A stretch of DNA of 64,000 nucleotides, taken from contig NZ_FRDH01000007.1 of assembly GCF_900143205.1 (NCBI RefSeq), positions 145,490 through 209,489 on the forward strand. Direction: 5' to 3'. The stretch is from Butyrivibrio hungatei DSM 14810. GTDB taxonomy: Bacteria > Bacillota > Clostridia > Lachnospirales > Lachnospiraceae. Numbering within the stretch: the first letter of the stretch is position 1; every line of letters starts with the position of its first letter. Under the pieces are notes generated by a model, which made no database searches, had not been told where the DNA came from, and saw only the letters and a list, made by a program, of their open reading frames with translations. The position numbers and the translations under genes are program-made. Positions 32,426-41,167 of this stretch are shown piece by piece.

Positions 32426-34647
32426 CAGCCACCTATTCTGTAACTCATTGTCCATTCAGGCTTAGCTGGTGCTGATTCGCTCTCAACCCAGTTCCAGTCA
32501 TCATCGAGATATCCACCCTCAAGCATTGCTCTCCACTGGCTGTCTGTGAGCCTGTTCTCTATTGGCTGTGTGAACTGATAGAAGCTGTAAGCAGCGCCTC
32601 TTGCTACGTGGAGCTCACCGTCGATAGGGAACACCACGTACAGGCTATCAACTTTACCAGAGCCGACCTCGAGAACTGTTCCGTTAGGATCTGTGGCTAT
32701 ATCTGCAATTACAGGGCATGGAGCCTGATAAGCATAGACAAGGTCCGTATCAAAGTCATCCTGATTAGCCTTAAGCCAGAAGTGCTCAAGATTACCGCCA
32801 TAATTTCTGATGTACTCATAGTCATCATCTGAAAGTGACTCATTTTTTAGCTCTTTTTCTGAGATCTGAAGAAGTCTCATGGCAATCTCCGAAAGGAGCT
32901 TTAAGTCTTCCTCGCTCTCCTGGTCGATCATGCCATAGCCCTTAAGGCCTTCAAGAGTCTTGTTAGAAAGAGACACGAATCTGCTATAAACAACTGGCTG
33001 AGGATCTACATATCCTCTGTCATCAGGGATTTCCTCATCTTCTCCGCCGCCCATCTCAGCCATGACCTGTTTGGCATAAAGAATTGTGTCGTGCTTGAGC
33101 TCAGCATATGAACCAGTAAAGGTTTCAAGGTTCTTTTTGTCCCAATCCTCAGACTTCATGTATGAAGGATAGCCCTCGCCCTTATGCTCAAGGAGAGGTC
33201 TAAGTGTGTTGAGCCATTCAGAATAAAGAGATGCATTCCATGTTGCAGGATCTGAATTATTGAAGGTTTCCTGCATCATAGCCATGTTCTCTGAGTAGTT
33301 CTTGTAATCTGTAGCACCCTGCTCTTTTAAGATATCCATTGCTGTGTCTGAACCCAGGGCTGCTGGCACATCAAGAGCATCAGGGAGCATCCTGCGCTGT
33401 CCCTGGCTGTTCTCTTCCACTGCGCGGAATATTAGCTGCTGCATGATCGCTGCATCTACTGTAAATCTCTGTCCCATGAATCTATAGGATGGGATCACGT
33501 TTTCTTCGTCTTCATATACAGGTATTGAATTTATCTGTGGTGCCTTAGCATTCTTAAACTCTGTTACTACCTGCTGAAACGCAGCTGCATTTGATGTAAG
33601 GTCAGAAGTTTCTGGCATCTTGCCATAGCTCTTTTCCAAGATTTCCTTAACATCTGCGTATCCGATATCATCTGATACTCCGGCAAAAAAGCTGGTTATG
33701 TCATAAACGCTGTTGTAATCAGCATCACCCTCTGAAAGTGCTGCGTTCATGAGGACTGTGCATCTGACCATTTCCTCGCTGTCAGCCTTGAAGGCAATTC
33801 GTCCATACCACATCATAGCGCGGAAGTACTTTTCAAGCTGCGCATCGCCTTCATAGTAGCCTCTTGGTTTGTACTGGCTGTAGTCTTCATTAAGGCCTGT
33901 AAGCGGGCATTCATATATGCCATCTGCTGCCTGTATCTTGGCAAGCTCCTGCTGGACTGCCTTGTTAAAGCTATCAGCTGAAATTGGAGCTGTGATCTTG
34001 TCATCAAGAAGAAGGCATCCAACATAGAAGAATTCAAGGTTATTTAAAGCTGCGCCTTCCCAATCTGTGCCTTTTAAGGCTTCATACTGGGCTGCAGTTC
34101 TTTTGAGCATATCTTTACTGATGTTATTTAATTTTACTGAAAGGTAGTTTTTCTCAGTTCTTTTAAGAAGATATGAGAAATACAGGTGATATGTGTGCAT
34201 AAGGGAATCAACAGTTACAAAGCTAGGAAATACGATGTATCTGTTACTTTCATACACATCAAAAAACTCTGAGAAGCTATCCTGCTTGACTGCAAAGTTC
34301 TTTTCCTTGAGAGAATCAACAAGCTGCGCTGCAGATTCTCCACCGTACTCACTACTTGTATCAAACATGTAGTCAAAGTAGTGGTGATAGACAACATTAG
34401 AGAAGTCATCTGCTACCTTGTATGGTTCAATTGATGGAACCAGATCAGGATCATAGTAGATATCTTCATCATAGCCAAAGGCGGATTCAGTTCCTGTGCC
34501 CTGAGCGACGTTTGTATTTGTATTTGTTGCTGAATTTGAATCAGAAGCAGATTCAGGATCATTTGGCGTACTTGAACATCCGGCTACGCCACAAAGTGAC
34601 ATAGTCATAGTGATCGCCATAACTATAGAAACAATTCTTTTCTTCAT
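32425..34647 (-). CDS. DUF3160 lipoprotein
   Basis: 740 residues from the ATG at 34647, behind AAGAGGAGT; the apparent extension upstream reads through the GAGCC repeat pair and is not real. The signal peptide ends in lipobox GVAGC, then a Ser/Asn/Thr linker to about residue 50. The large helical body contains NRYIVFPSFVTVDSLMHTYHLYFSYLLKR, the hallmark of DUF3160. A C-terminal segment with PVIADIATDPNG and VARGAAYSFYQF follows. Function of the family is unknown; members are exported in clostridia and archaea. It overlaps the CapA gene start by one base. Confidence 0.9.
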   Translation of the reverse strand: MKKRIVSIVMAITMTMSLCGVAGCSSTPNDPESASDSNSATNTNTNVAQGTGTESAFGYDEDIYYDPDLVPSIEPYKVADDFSNVVYHHYFDYMFDTSSEYGGESAAQLVDSLKEKNFAVKQDSFSEFFDVYESNRYIVFPSFVTVDSLMHTYHLYFSYLLKRTEKNYLSVKLNNISKDMLKRTAAQYEALKGTDWEGAALNNLEFFYVGCLLLDDKITAPISADSFNKAVQQELAKIQAADGIYECPLTGLNEDYSQYKPRGYYEGDAQLEKYFRAMMWYGRIAFKADSEEMVRCTVLMNAALSEGDADYNSVYDITSFFAGVSDDIGYADVKEILEKSYGKMPETSDLTSNAAAFQQVVTEFKNAKAPQINSIPVYEDEENVIPSYRFMGQRFTVDAAIMQQLIFRAVEENSQGQRRMLPDALDVPAALGSDTAMDILKEQGATDYKNYSENMAMMQETFNNSDPATWNASLYSEWLNTLRPLLEHKGEGYPSYMKSEDWDKKNLETFTGSYAELKHDTILYAKQVMAEMGGGEDEEIPDDRGYVDPQPVVYSRFVSLSNKTLEGLKGYGMIDQESEEDLKLLSEIAMRLLQISEKELKNESLSDDDYEYIRNYGGNLEHFWLKANQDDFDTDLVYAYQAPCPVIADIATDPNGTVLEVGSGKVDSLYVVFPIDGELHVARGAAYSFYQFTQPIENRLTDSQWRAMLEGGYLDDDWNWVESESAPAKPEWTMSYRIGG

Positions 34648-34670
34648 AACACTCCTCTTTCCTTTCCCCC

Positions 34671-34750
34671 AAAAAGTGAGCCCTAGGGACGGAGGTTGCG
34701 GCTCATTTTCAAAAAGTGAGCCGCAACCTCCGTCCCTAGGGCTCACTTTT
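34671..34750. repeat. Head-to-head pair of GAGCC...GGGCTC repeats forming a long palindrome
   Basis: Copy 34671-34709 is the reverse complement of copy 34711-34750 over nearly the full length, with GTGAGCC / GGGCTCAC ends and the CCGTCCCTAGGG core. It sits between the RelQ stop codon and the DUF3160 start. As RNA it would form a hairpin of nearly 40 bp, a strong block or processing site inside the operon. Same family as 1038-1222. Confidence 0.9.
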
Positions 34751-34760
34751 GCTTTCTATC

Positions 34761-35498
34761 TTAGTCAGTATCTCCGCTAGCGTCAATCTTCTCGCGGATC
34801 TGCTGCATTCGAAGATCCAGCTGGTTGATGAGATCTGCGCTGAATTTAAGATCATCAGAAATAACTTCCTGATTCTCAATATTCTTTTTATATTTCATCT
34901 TATGCTCAAGACTTGCCCAGAAATCCATTGCGATAGTTCTAAACTGAACTTCCACCTTCATATACTCTTTTTCCTGAGTCAGGAAGATAGGAACTTCGAT
35001 GATGAGATGAAGACTTCTGTATCCGCTTTCCTTAGGGGTTTCAATATAATCTTTTCTCAAAAGAACCTTGATATCGTCCTGATTTGCAAGACAATCAGCC
35101 AGCATATAGATATCATCCACAAAGGAACAGATGACTCTGATACCGGCTACATCTGACAAATGCTCGTTTATATTATCGAGGGTAAACTCAACTCCTTTGC
35201 TTGCCAGCTTGTTGTAGATGCTGACAGGCGTCTTGATCCTCATCTTAATAGCTTCAAATGGATTACGGTTGTTGATAAGTGAGAGCTCTTTGTTTAGAAC
35301 ATCAAGCTTGGTCCTCACTTCTGATAACGCACAATCATATTTCATCATAAGGATCTGGAAATCCTTTGCCTGATCCTTCATTTTGAGAAGGTTCTCGAGA
35401 TCACCTGGTGTAATAAAATTAAGTGACCCAATCTCTTCTATACTTTCTGCATTCTCAGCAAAATCTATATCTGAATAGTCGACATGTTTAGCTGCCAT
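34761..35498 (-). CDS. relQ: Small alarmone synthetase (RelQ-like (p)ppGpp synthetase)
   Basis: 245 residues from the ATG at 35498 (AAGGAG eight bases upstream; an earlier GTG overlaps that site). It contains only the RelA/SpoT synthetase domain: LSDVAGIRVICSFVDDIY, ETPKESGYRSLHLIIEVP, and VEVQFRTIAMDFWASLEHKM with the catalytic Glu of EVQFRT. There is no HD hydrolase, TGS or ACT domain. It makes (p)ppGpp or pGpp from ATP and GDP/GTP/GMP under envelope or alkaline stress in relatives. Its operon with an exported DUF3160 protein and CapA points to an envelope link. Promoter TTGATA-17-TATAAG lies just upstream. Confidence 0.93.
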   Translation of the reverse strand: MAAKHVDYSDIDFAENAESIEEIGSLNFITPGDLENLLKMKDQAKDFQILMMKYDCALSEVRTKLDVLNKELSLINNRNPFEAIKMRIKTPVSIYNKLASKGVEFTLDNINEHLSDVAGIRVICSFVDDIYMLADCLANQDDIKVLLRKDYIETPKESGYRSLHLIIEVPIFLTQEKEYMKVEVQFRTIAMDFWASLEHKMKYKKNIENQEVISDDLKFSADLINQLDLRMQQIREKIDASGDTD

Positions 35499-35516
35499 AG
35501 ACTTCACTCCTTTTCG

Positions 35517-35545
35517 CTTATAATACTACTTGATAAGTATATCAA
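35517..35545 (-). promoter_or_regulatory. relQ operon promoter
   Basis: TTGATA, 17-base spacer, TATAAG on the minus strand: five of six matches in each box. About 20 bases before the relQ start. Confidence 0.75.
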
Positions 35546-35610
35546 TAGAACTTAAACCACATATGAACGAATTATAAAATTTTCGATAAATAAATTGCCC
35601 ATAAACCCAA

Positions 35611-35643
35611 AATTCCGCAAGGCACGTTACGTGCCTGCGGAAT
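35611..35643 (-). terminator. Hairpin after the SARP-like regulator gene
   Basis: Stem TTCCGC-AGGCACGT with one bulge, mirrored at 35629-35643, followed on the minus strand by TTTTGGGTTT. The U-run is weak. Confidence 0.6.
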
Positions 35644-35687
35644 CCTCATAAAAAAACCACTTTTCCCCCGAAAAGCTATATTTATTG

Positions 35688-36923
35688 TTATTCTGCCCGG
35701 CCAAGGCCTTCTGGAAGATCTACTAAAGAAACTACGCTATATTCCAGTTCTGTTCTTGGTCCAGCCAAAATTTTAAGCTTGTTAAGAACTCTTCTGTATA
35801 CGATCTTGCAGCTTTCTTTGTTGGTTCCAACAAGGAGAAGCAAGAACTGTGATGCGGAATACTTACAATAAGTATCTCCCTGACGAAGAGTAAGAGATAT
35901 TGCCTTCTGCAAGAGTTTTCCTCTTGCCTCCAACTTAGCCTGATTAGAAATGGTCTTGCCTTCGTAATCTACCAGTGTCAGAAGCATCATGTACACTGAC
36001 TGTCCTGAACGCTCCATGTTGCGACTAAGTATATGATATGCATCTATGAAGCTTGGGTAGGAGCAATCATAGGCTCCACCTTCTTCTACTGATACATTTC
36101 CTCTTCTTTCTATGATGTCATTCCTGATCTGTAAGATCTTGCCTGGTGTATTTGTAATCTGTCTGCTCATTCGCTCGTAGCATTCAAGAAGATCATTACT
36201 TGGGGTTATGCCAAGTTCGTCAGTGTAATATCTGACTGTCTCATCATATACAGCATATGCATCTTTAAACGCTTCCATATCCACAAGGGCGTTGATCTCA
36301 CCGATCTGCCACTCATCATCCGGATAAAGCTCTGCTGCCTTTTTGTAGGTCTTATACATAGCTTCGTAATCTCTGCGCTTTTCGTAGTAATTGGCAACCG
36401 CAACTACACACTCAGAGTACATCTTCTGTAATTGAACACTCTTGATGATCACCCATTCCTGGGTCGCTATTTCTGGTAAAAGCTCAGCTACATAAAGATC
36501 AAAGGCTCTTTTATAATGTAAAAAACCTTCCGTTGTGTCTTCGTGCTTTCTGGCTTCAATAACAGCCTTCTCAAACTCTCCTGCATCTGTGACTATTTCT
36601 ATATTGTCATCAGTATAGAAGATACCATCTTTATTGACAATGTAGTCATAGTCTGGCAGTCCTGATTTCTTTAGCTGCTTATGCATCTGATAGATCAGAT
36701 TGTTGAAGCTGTTGCTAAGATTCGACTGTTCTTCGCGCTCATAGAGGATATTCATAAGTCTTTCCTTAGGAATACCATTTTCTCCAGCGAGCCACACTAT
36801 TTCTAACAGCTGAACGTATTTTGCAGACTTATTTTTACCAACTGATATGTTCTTACCCTCATAAGAAACCACAAGTCCACCAAATAACTGAACGTCTAAC
36901 TTAATCCTAATCCCCTCGCTCAT
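35688..36923 (-). CDS. SARP/BTAD-type transcriptional regulator with degenerate GGDEF-like C-terminus
   Basis: 411 residues. Residues 1-100 form an OmpR-like winged-helix (VQLFGGLVVSYEGKNISVGK, RLMNILYEREEQSNLSNSFN). Residues 105-260 form the bacterial transcriptional activator domain of TPR helices (EFEKAVIEARKHEDTTEGF, AAELYPDDEWQIGEINALVD, YYTDELGITPSNDLL). Residues about 290-405 look like a GGDEF fold (SQF in place of the GG(D/E)EF loop after GDTYCKYSA), which would be catalytically dead. It probably binds DNA and senses a signal through its C-terminal part. It follows a Cys-rich small gene by seven bases and is probably co-transcribed. Confidence 0.8.
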   Translation of the reverse strand: MSEGIRIKLDVQLFGGLVVSYEGKNISVGKNKSAKYVQLLEIVWLAGENGIPKERLMNILYEREEQSNLSNSFNNLIYQMHKQLKKSGLPDYDYIVNKDGIFYTDDNIEIVTDAGEFEKAVIEARKHEDTTEGFLHYKRAFDLYVAELLPEIATQEWVIIKSVQLQKMYSECVVAVANYYEKRRDYEAMYKTYKKAAELYPDDEWQIGEINALVDMEAFKDAYAVYDETVRYYTDELGITPSNDLLECYERMSRQITNTPGKILQIRNDIIERRGNVSVEEGGAYDCSYPSFIDAYHILSRNMERSGQSVYMMLLTLVDYEGKTISNQAKLEARGKLLQKAISLTLRQGDTYCKYSASQFLLLLVGTNKESCKIVYRRVLNKLKILAGPRTELEYSVVSLVDLPEGLGRAE

Positions 36924-36930
36924 AAGTCAC

Positions 36931-37134
36931 CTACCTGTTTACCACTTCTTTCCGGTTGCCTTCGTAATTGCAAACACTGAGATTTTCCGTTCCGCCATTT
37001 ATATTTTCTAGTCGAAAATTAGACCACTTACAACACCAACATTCTTTCATAGGAACAAGTGCTCCATCATCAGGTTCCCAATGCTCGCAGCAGTAATCCT
37101 CCTTTACGATCATGAGTCCACATTCGTCGTACAT
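36931..37134 (-). CDS. Small cysteine-rich protein
   Basis: 67 residues from ATG 37134, which follows GGAGG by six bases; an ATG four codons earlier overlaps that site. Eight cysteines lie in CG, CC, CWCC and a final C, suggesting a small zinc-binding fold (DYCCEHWEPDDGALVPMKE, then CWCCKWSNFR). It lies directly upstream of the SARP-like regulator in the same operon. I do not recognise the family. Confidence 0.75.
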   Translation of the reverse strand: MYDECGLMIVKEDYCCEHWEPDDGALVPMKECWCCKWSNFRLENINGGTENLSVCNYEGNRKEVVNR

Positions 37135-37250
37135 AGTTTCCTCCATTCATCGTCACAACTGCATGCTCTCTTTCACACTTTTACAATAACATGAAACTTA
37201 TTTTCACTGATTTATATTGTCGCCAAATGTACTTTTTTTGTCGTGGGATG

Positions 37251-37287
37251 AAAAAAGCTCCCCAGGCTTTGTAAACCTGAAGAGCTT
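37251..37287 (-). terminator. Terminator of the 37311-38006 lipoprotein gene
   Basis: Nested stems AAGCTC / GAGCTT and CAGG..TT / AA..CCTG are followed by TTTTTTC on the minus strand. Confidence 0.78.
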
Positions 37288-37310
37288 CCGATTAATTATA
37301 CGATTATTTT

Positions 37311-38006
37311 TTATTTTACTGTGAATTCAACTACGTCAGCATTCTGCATCTCGCTAACTAAGCCATCGATCACAGAATAGTCTGGTACTTCTTTTTCTTC
37401 AGTACCATCATTTACGTAGTTTGTTGCATTATCTTCTGAATCAAACTCTGTCCTTGCTAAAAGCACAAGTGAGAGTAAACCATCTTTGACCGTATATTTT
37501 GCAACTGAGTTAGGTGTTGCAAAGTATATACAATCTCCTTTCATGACTACAGGGTAACCTGTACCGCTGCTGTCTAATCCGCCGAGTCCTGTTACTTTTC
37601 CATCTTCTCCAATGATAAAGAAGCTTGAATCTATTGCCGCATTCTTGCCATCAAGGTCGAAGCAGCTGCTTGATACTAAGAGTACATCTGTATCTCCAAA
37701 CTTGAGCTTGGCATATCCCATACCTGATTCAAGCTTTGTATCGATCACCTGGTCAAAAGAATCAAGGCCTTCCGCATCAATCATTGGCGCTCCGCCAGGG
37801 AGAACTACGTCGTAGTCGCCTTCTATCTCATCTGGCGCTGTTTCTGCATTTGGTGTTGTAGCTTCATGTGTTGTGTCTTCTGAGATCACATATACATCGC
37901 CAGTAGCGCCTGAACTACTTTCTGATGTATCAAGTGACTTACCTTGACTACCACATCCCATTAGCATTACTGCCAATGCCAAAGAAAGTACGATTTTTTT
38001 CTTCAT
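37311..38006 (-). CDS. Lipoprotein of unknown function
   Basis: 231 residues from the ATG at 38006 behind AGGAGG. The signal MKKKIVLSLALAVMLMGC ends in lipobox LMGC. A Ser/Thr linker to about residue 60 precedes a small beta-rich domain (VIDTKLESGMGYAKLKFGDTDVLL, CIYFATPNSVAKYTVKDGLL). The sequence SSCFDLDGKNAAIDSSFFIIGEDGKV suggests a beta-propeller or jelly-like fold, but no family is recognised. The promoter carries an embedded palindrome (38038-38062), so it is probably tightly regulated. Confidence 0.8.
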   Translation of the reverse strand: MKKKIVLSLALAVMLMGCGSQGKSLDTSESSSGATGDVYVISEDTTHEATTPNAETAPDEIEGDYDVVLPGGAPMIDAEGLDSFDQVIDTKLESGMGYAKLKFGDTDVLLVSSSCFDLDGKNAAIDSSFFIIGEDGKVTGLGGLDSSGTGYPVVMKGDCIYFATPNSVAKYTVKDGLLSLVLLARTEFDSEDNATNYVNDGTEEKEVPDYSVIDGLVSEMQNADVVEFTVK

Positions 38007-38037
38007 AGGCAATTCCTCCTGTTAATAATATGTTGGT

Positions 38038-38067
38038 AATTATTACATTAATCGTAATAATTGTCAA
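38038..38067 (-). promoter_or_regulatory. Promoter with embedded operator palindrome
   Basis: On the minus strand: TTGACA, 17-base spacer, AATAAT. A perfect inverted repeat AATTATTAC-N7-GTAATAATT (38038-38062) fills the space between and including the -10, a classic repressor site. Confidence 0.7.
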
Positions 38068-38148
38068 ATCATGTATTTACAGGAGTTTGAGTATATACGT
38101 TTATATTTGTTATATCATTTATTTCTTGATTTGTAATAAATGTGTAAT

Positions 38149-38673
38149 TTATTGTTTAATTTTCCCTATTGCCTCTTCCATGGATGGGCACTGTGCAAAT
38201 CTCTTTGGCCACATCATCTCGTTGTAGTATCTGTAGGTTGTCTCTCCATCCATGTAGTCATTATCAAAGGTTGAGTTTGTGCCCTGTGGGATTATCACGT
38301 TGTATCCCCTTTCAAAGGCTGACTTAACAGTGGCATCAATGCAGAAGTTAGTCTGAAGACCTACTATCATCAGGTCTTTTTCATTGCTCTGTTCCAGATA
38401 TTCCGTTAATTCCTTGTTTCCGAAGGCACTATTTATGGTCTTATAAAAGATCTTTTCTCCATCCCTAGGAGCTACCTGATCTGCTATCTCAAAATCTCTA
38501 TCTCCGATTGAAAATCCTGAACCAGGGCCGTCATCATGCTGAACGTAGATCACTTCCACGTTATTCTGTCTTGCAGTCTCTATGATCTTTGTGGTGTTAC
38601 TTATAAAACTCTCAAATGCGTAAAGTCTTTCGTCAGTGATTCCCTTTTGAATGTCGATAACTAGTAATTTCAT
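38149..38673 (-). CDS. Isochorismatase-family cysteine hydrolase
   Basis: 174 residues. Catalytic residues of the family are visible: D7 in LLVIDIQKG, a Lys in KIFYKTINSAF and the nucleophilic Cys in LQTNFCIDATV near residue 111. The family includes nicotinamidase, isochorismatase and ureidoacrylate amidase; the closest non-specific label is cysteine hydrolase. GGAGGA precedes the ATG. It is divergent from the following lipoprotein gene and appears monocistronic. Confidence 0.9.
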   Translation of the reverse strand: MKLLVIDIQKGITDERLYAFESFISNTTKIIETARQNNVEVIYVQHDDGPGSGFSIGDRDFEIADQVAPRDGEKIFYKTINSAFGNKELTEYLEQSNEKDLMIVGLQTNFCIDATVKSAFERGYNVIIPQGTNSTFDNDYMDGETTYRYYNEMMWPKRFAQCPSMEEAIGKIKQ

Positions 38674-38856
38674 ACACTTCCTCCAGATGTCTTGTAATAG
38701 AAATTATTATCGCACAGATCATATCAGTTCATCTACTGCATTTCTAATCTATGCATTTTTGATTTTTGCTCAACATAAAGATATTTTTACTTGTGTTCCT
38801 ATTGTAAGAAGATTTTTTCGAGTAAGATATATAAAGATATAGTGAGGTTAGTATAT

Positions 38857-40467
38857 ATGATGAAAAAACAATTTTTAGCAGGAATAATGTCTTTTACCCT
38901 TGCAGCGTCAATGCTTGCTGGCTGTGGTAAAGATACAGAAATAAAAGAAAGCGCGTCAGGGCGGTCTAAAGAGTTTGAATCAGTTGATAATAGCGAAAGC
39001 TCTTCAGAAACTTCATCCGAAACTGCCGCTGAAAACGCTAGTATAGAAGAAAATATCTACGAAGCCTTCATGAATGGTGACGTTAAAGTTAAATATCAAA
39101 ATCTCCCATCAAAGGGCGGCGATTCTCTTTCTGATTACCTAGAAGATGGCAAAGAATACGACATCAATGAGATCATCAAATGTATCGAAAACGACCACAA
39201 TACTGTTGATGGTGACCCTAAGTATTGTTACATCGATTGCGGAGAAGACGGTGTTCAAGAGTTACTGATAAAGCTTGATCTTGGCGCATCATCGAGTCTT
39301 TCTTTTATCCTTAAGGAATTTGATGGAAAGCTTAAGATCTGTTATTCCGGTGAAGCTTGGGAGAGAAGTGAACTTAGTATCAGTGATACCGGAATGATCT
39401 CATCAGCAGGTTCTGCAGGGGCAACAGCTCACGGCGGTGATTTTGCATTCGTAAACGCCGATGGTGATTACAAGTTCTTTTACTCCAGTATGACAGAAGG
39501 TGATCCTTATAGCTACTATGCTTACAATGAAGCGGGCGATATGGTAACAGTTAAATTTGAAGGGCTTGAAACTGAGCACTTTATGATCACTAGATACTAC
39601 ATTGAGGATGAAAACGGTGTGGATCACCCTTACTACACCTACGATATGCTTGATGAAGATTATTCGATCATTACTACTGATGAGTGCTTTGACGAATCAA
39701 ATCCCTATATGCAAAGATTCATTGAAGCTGGCATAAAGGTCTATAAGCAAAACGAAATTGACGAAATGCTCACCAAAAAAGCTGAGGAAATAAGCTATCC
39801 AGGCGGCTATCATCCATACTCTTCTGATGAAGAAGATAATCAATATGGCATTTCTTTAGTTTCTATGGAACACACGGATGTATCATCTTTATGCCCGGAT
39901 GATCAGTTTGAAAGTTGCAGAGATGTTTCATTAAATGATATTACTGGTGATATCACCGAGTACGTAGATGGAATCAAAGGAACTCGATTTGATGGGCATT
40001 TAGCTGTATTTAGAAGTAAGAACGACAGCGGAGACATCATTTACAGTTTTACAGTTGATGGAAAAGAGGCTGGAAGCTGTATTCATGAGGCACATGACTT
40101 TAAGACCATTGATTACATTCAGGCCAAAGATATTGATGGTGATGGAGTTGCTGAGATTCTCATCGTTACTTATACCTACAGTTCAGAACCAATTATAGCT
40201 GTTGATTTCTCAGCTCTTAAGTACTGCCAAAATAGAAATGCGGCTGATGGCTCATCATATGGCATAGATACTTGCTACCACCTAAATAATGACTTTTCTT
40301 GGGGCAACGCTTACTTCTACATTGAACATGACGAAGCTTTAACTAGCGGAAATGTTGTTTATGTCAGTCTTGAAGATAGCGGCCTTAGAGTTGTTGTTGA
40401 TAAGGGTGAAAAAGTTAATGGCGCATATGAATTTGATACATATGATGTTGTGATGAAGCTTGGATGA
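38857..40467 (+). CDS. Lipoprotein with FG-GAP-like calcium-binding repeats
   Basis: 536 residues from the ATG at 38857 (second Met adjacent), behind GTGAGG. The signal MMKKQFLAGIMSFTLAASMLAGC ends in lipobox MLAGC, followed by a Ser/Glu-rich linker. Two Asp-rich loops (CYIDCGEDGVQELLIK and AKDIDGDGVAEILIVTY) have the DxDGDG calcium pattern of FG-GAP/VCBS-like repeats. Between them is a beta-rich region with many Tyr residues. Surface-exposed; function unknown. It faces the HAD gene across a bidirectional terminator. Confidence 0.82.
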   Translation: MMKKQFLAGIMSFTLAASMLAGCGKDTEIKESASGRSKEFESVDNSESSSETSSETAAENASIEENIYEAFMNGDVKVKYQNLPSKGGDSLSDYLEDGKEYDINEIIKCIENDHNTVDGDPKYCYIDCGEDGVQELLIKLDLGASSSLSFILKEFDGKLKICYSGEAWERSELSISDTGMISSAGSAGATAHGGDFAFVNADGDYKFFYSSMTEGDPYSYYAYNEAGDMVTVKFEGLETEHFMITRYYIEDENGVDHPYYTYDMLDEDYSIITTDECFDESNPYMQRFIEAGIKVYKQNEIDEMLTKKAEEISYPGGYHPYSSDEEDNQYGISLVSMEHTDVSSLCPDDQFESCRDVSLNDITGDITEYVDGIKGTRFDGHLAVFRSKNDSGDIIYSFTVDGKEAGSCIHEAHDFKTIDYIQAKDIDGDGVAEILIVTYTYSSEPIIAVDFSALKYCQNRNAADGSSYGIDTCYHLNNDFSWGNAYFYIEHDEALTSGNVVYVSLEDSGLRVVVDKGEKVNGAYEFDTYDVVMKLG

Positions 40468-40476
40468 TCATAAAAC

Positions 40477-40509
40477 GAGGCCTCTATCCTTTTTCGAGAT
40501 AGAGGTCTC
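40477..40509. terminator. Convergent terminator
   Basis: A 12-bp stem GAGGCCTCTATC / GATAGAGGTCTC (one G-U on the plus RNA) lies between the two convergent stop codons. Confidence 0.75.
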
Positions 40510-40510
40510 A

Positions 40511-41005
40511 TTATTTAAGTATCTCTATTGCCTTTTCTACGTCTTTTTCCGTAAGTCCTATCTCTGGATCAGTCTTCACCTGATGTCTTGCCACTTCCTC
40601 GTTATGTAAATCTAGGTCATCTAGCACCACCCACTTGGTAAAAGAGCTGTTGTCATCCAGCCACTTAAGTATCTCATCAGCCTTAACTAGACTAAATTTC
40701 TTTGTTTTTCTTATCTCCTCTGTCGTCAGATCCGGCGTAACTCCGTAAATGCTTATTTCTTCTTTTGCTAGCGCGTTAGCAAAAAACTCAGCTTCCGGTC
40801 TTACGGGCTTCATAGACTCATCAAACCAAAACCTCCATCCTGAATGGAGAATAAGCTTTGCATTAGTTCTTTTCACAAGAGTTCCTAGAAGCTTTACAGC
40901 TTCAGGGTCTACATATTTACCTTCACTGATCTCACGCTGATGATCATTATTCCAGAATTTGGAATTGAGAACGCCGTCTACGTCTAGAAAAATGATTTTA
41001 TTCAT
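40511..41005 (-). CDS. HAD-domain protein (Swiss-army-knife RNA repair-like HAD)
   Basis: 164 residues. HAD motif I is intact (IIFLDVDGVLNS with both Asp), motif II is LILHSGWRFW, and motif IV is WVVLDDLDLH. The pattern DVDGVLN...LILHSGWR matches the HAD family linked to RNA-repair modules and small cytosolic HADs. No ligase or other repair domain is attached. No good ribosome binding site precedes the ATG, so its translation may depend on the preceding reading frame (the GNAT stub ends 15 bases upstream). End gene of the house-cleaning cluster. Confidence 0.8.
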   Translation of the reverse strand: MNKIIFLDVDGVLNSKFWNNDHQREISEGKYVDPEAVKLLGTLVKRTNAKLILHSGWRFWFDESMKPVRPEAEFFANALAKEEISIYGVTPDLTTEEIRKTKKFSLVKADEILKWLDDNSSFTKWVVLDDLDLHNEEVARHQVKTDPEIGLTEKDVEKAIEILK

Positions 41006-41020
41006 AGTTTCAACATAGCC

Positions 41021-41167
41021 TCATTGATTCAGTTCTTTTGTGTAATAATGCCTTTTCCCCGTGTATGGATAATCTTCACGATTGCTTAGATTAAATGTCT
41101 TAAGCATCTCATATATTTCTTGAATATCTTGTTCATTACCATCTGATGTTATTCTAAAATCTGGCAT
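41021..41167 (-). pseudogene. N-terminal stub of a GNAT acetyltransferase
   Basis: A 48-codon frame reads MPDFRITSDGNEQDIQEIYE then MLKTFNLSNRED, which resembles the first 35 residues of GNAT acetyltransferases; the rest of the fold is absent. GAGGAG precedes its ATG, which overlaps the phosphoesterase stop codon (TAATG), as an intact downstream gene would. It then ends 15 bases before the HAD gene. I read it as a remnant left by replacement of the downstream part. Confidence 0.55.

Noticed and set aside
34647-34746. Extended N-terminus of the DUF3160 protein
   Set aside because: The extension is a translation of the GAGCC repeat pair; the lipoprotein signal and ribosome binding site support ATG 34647.
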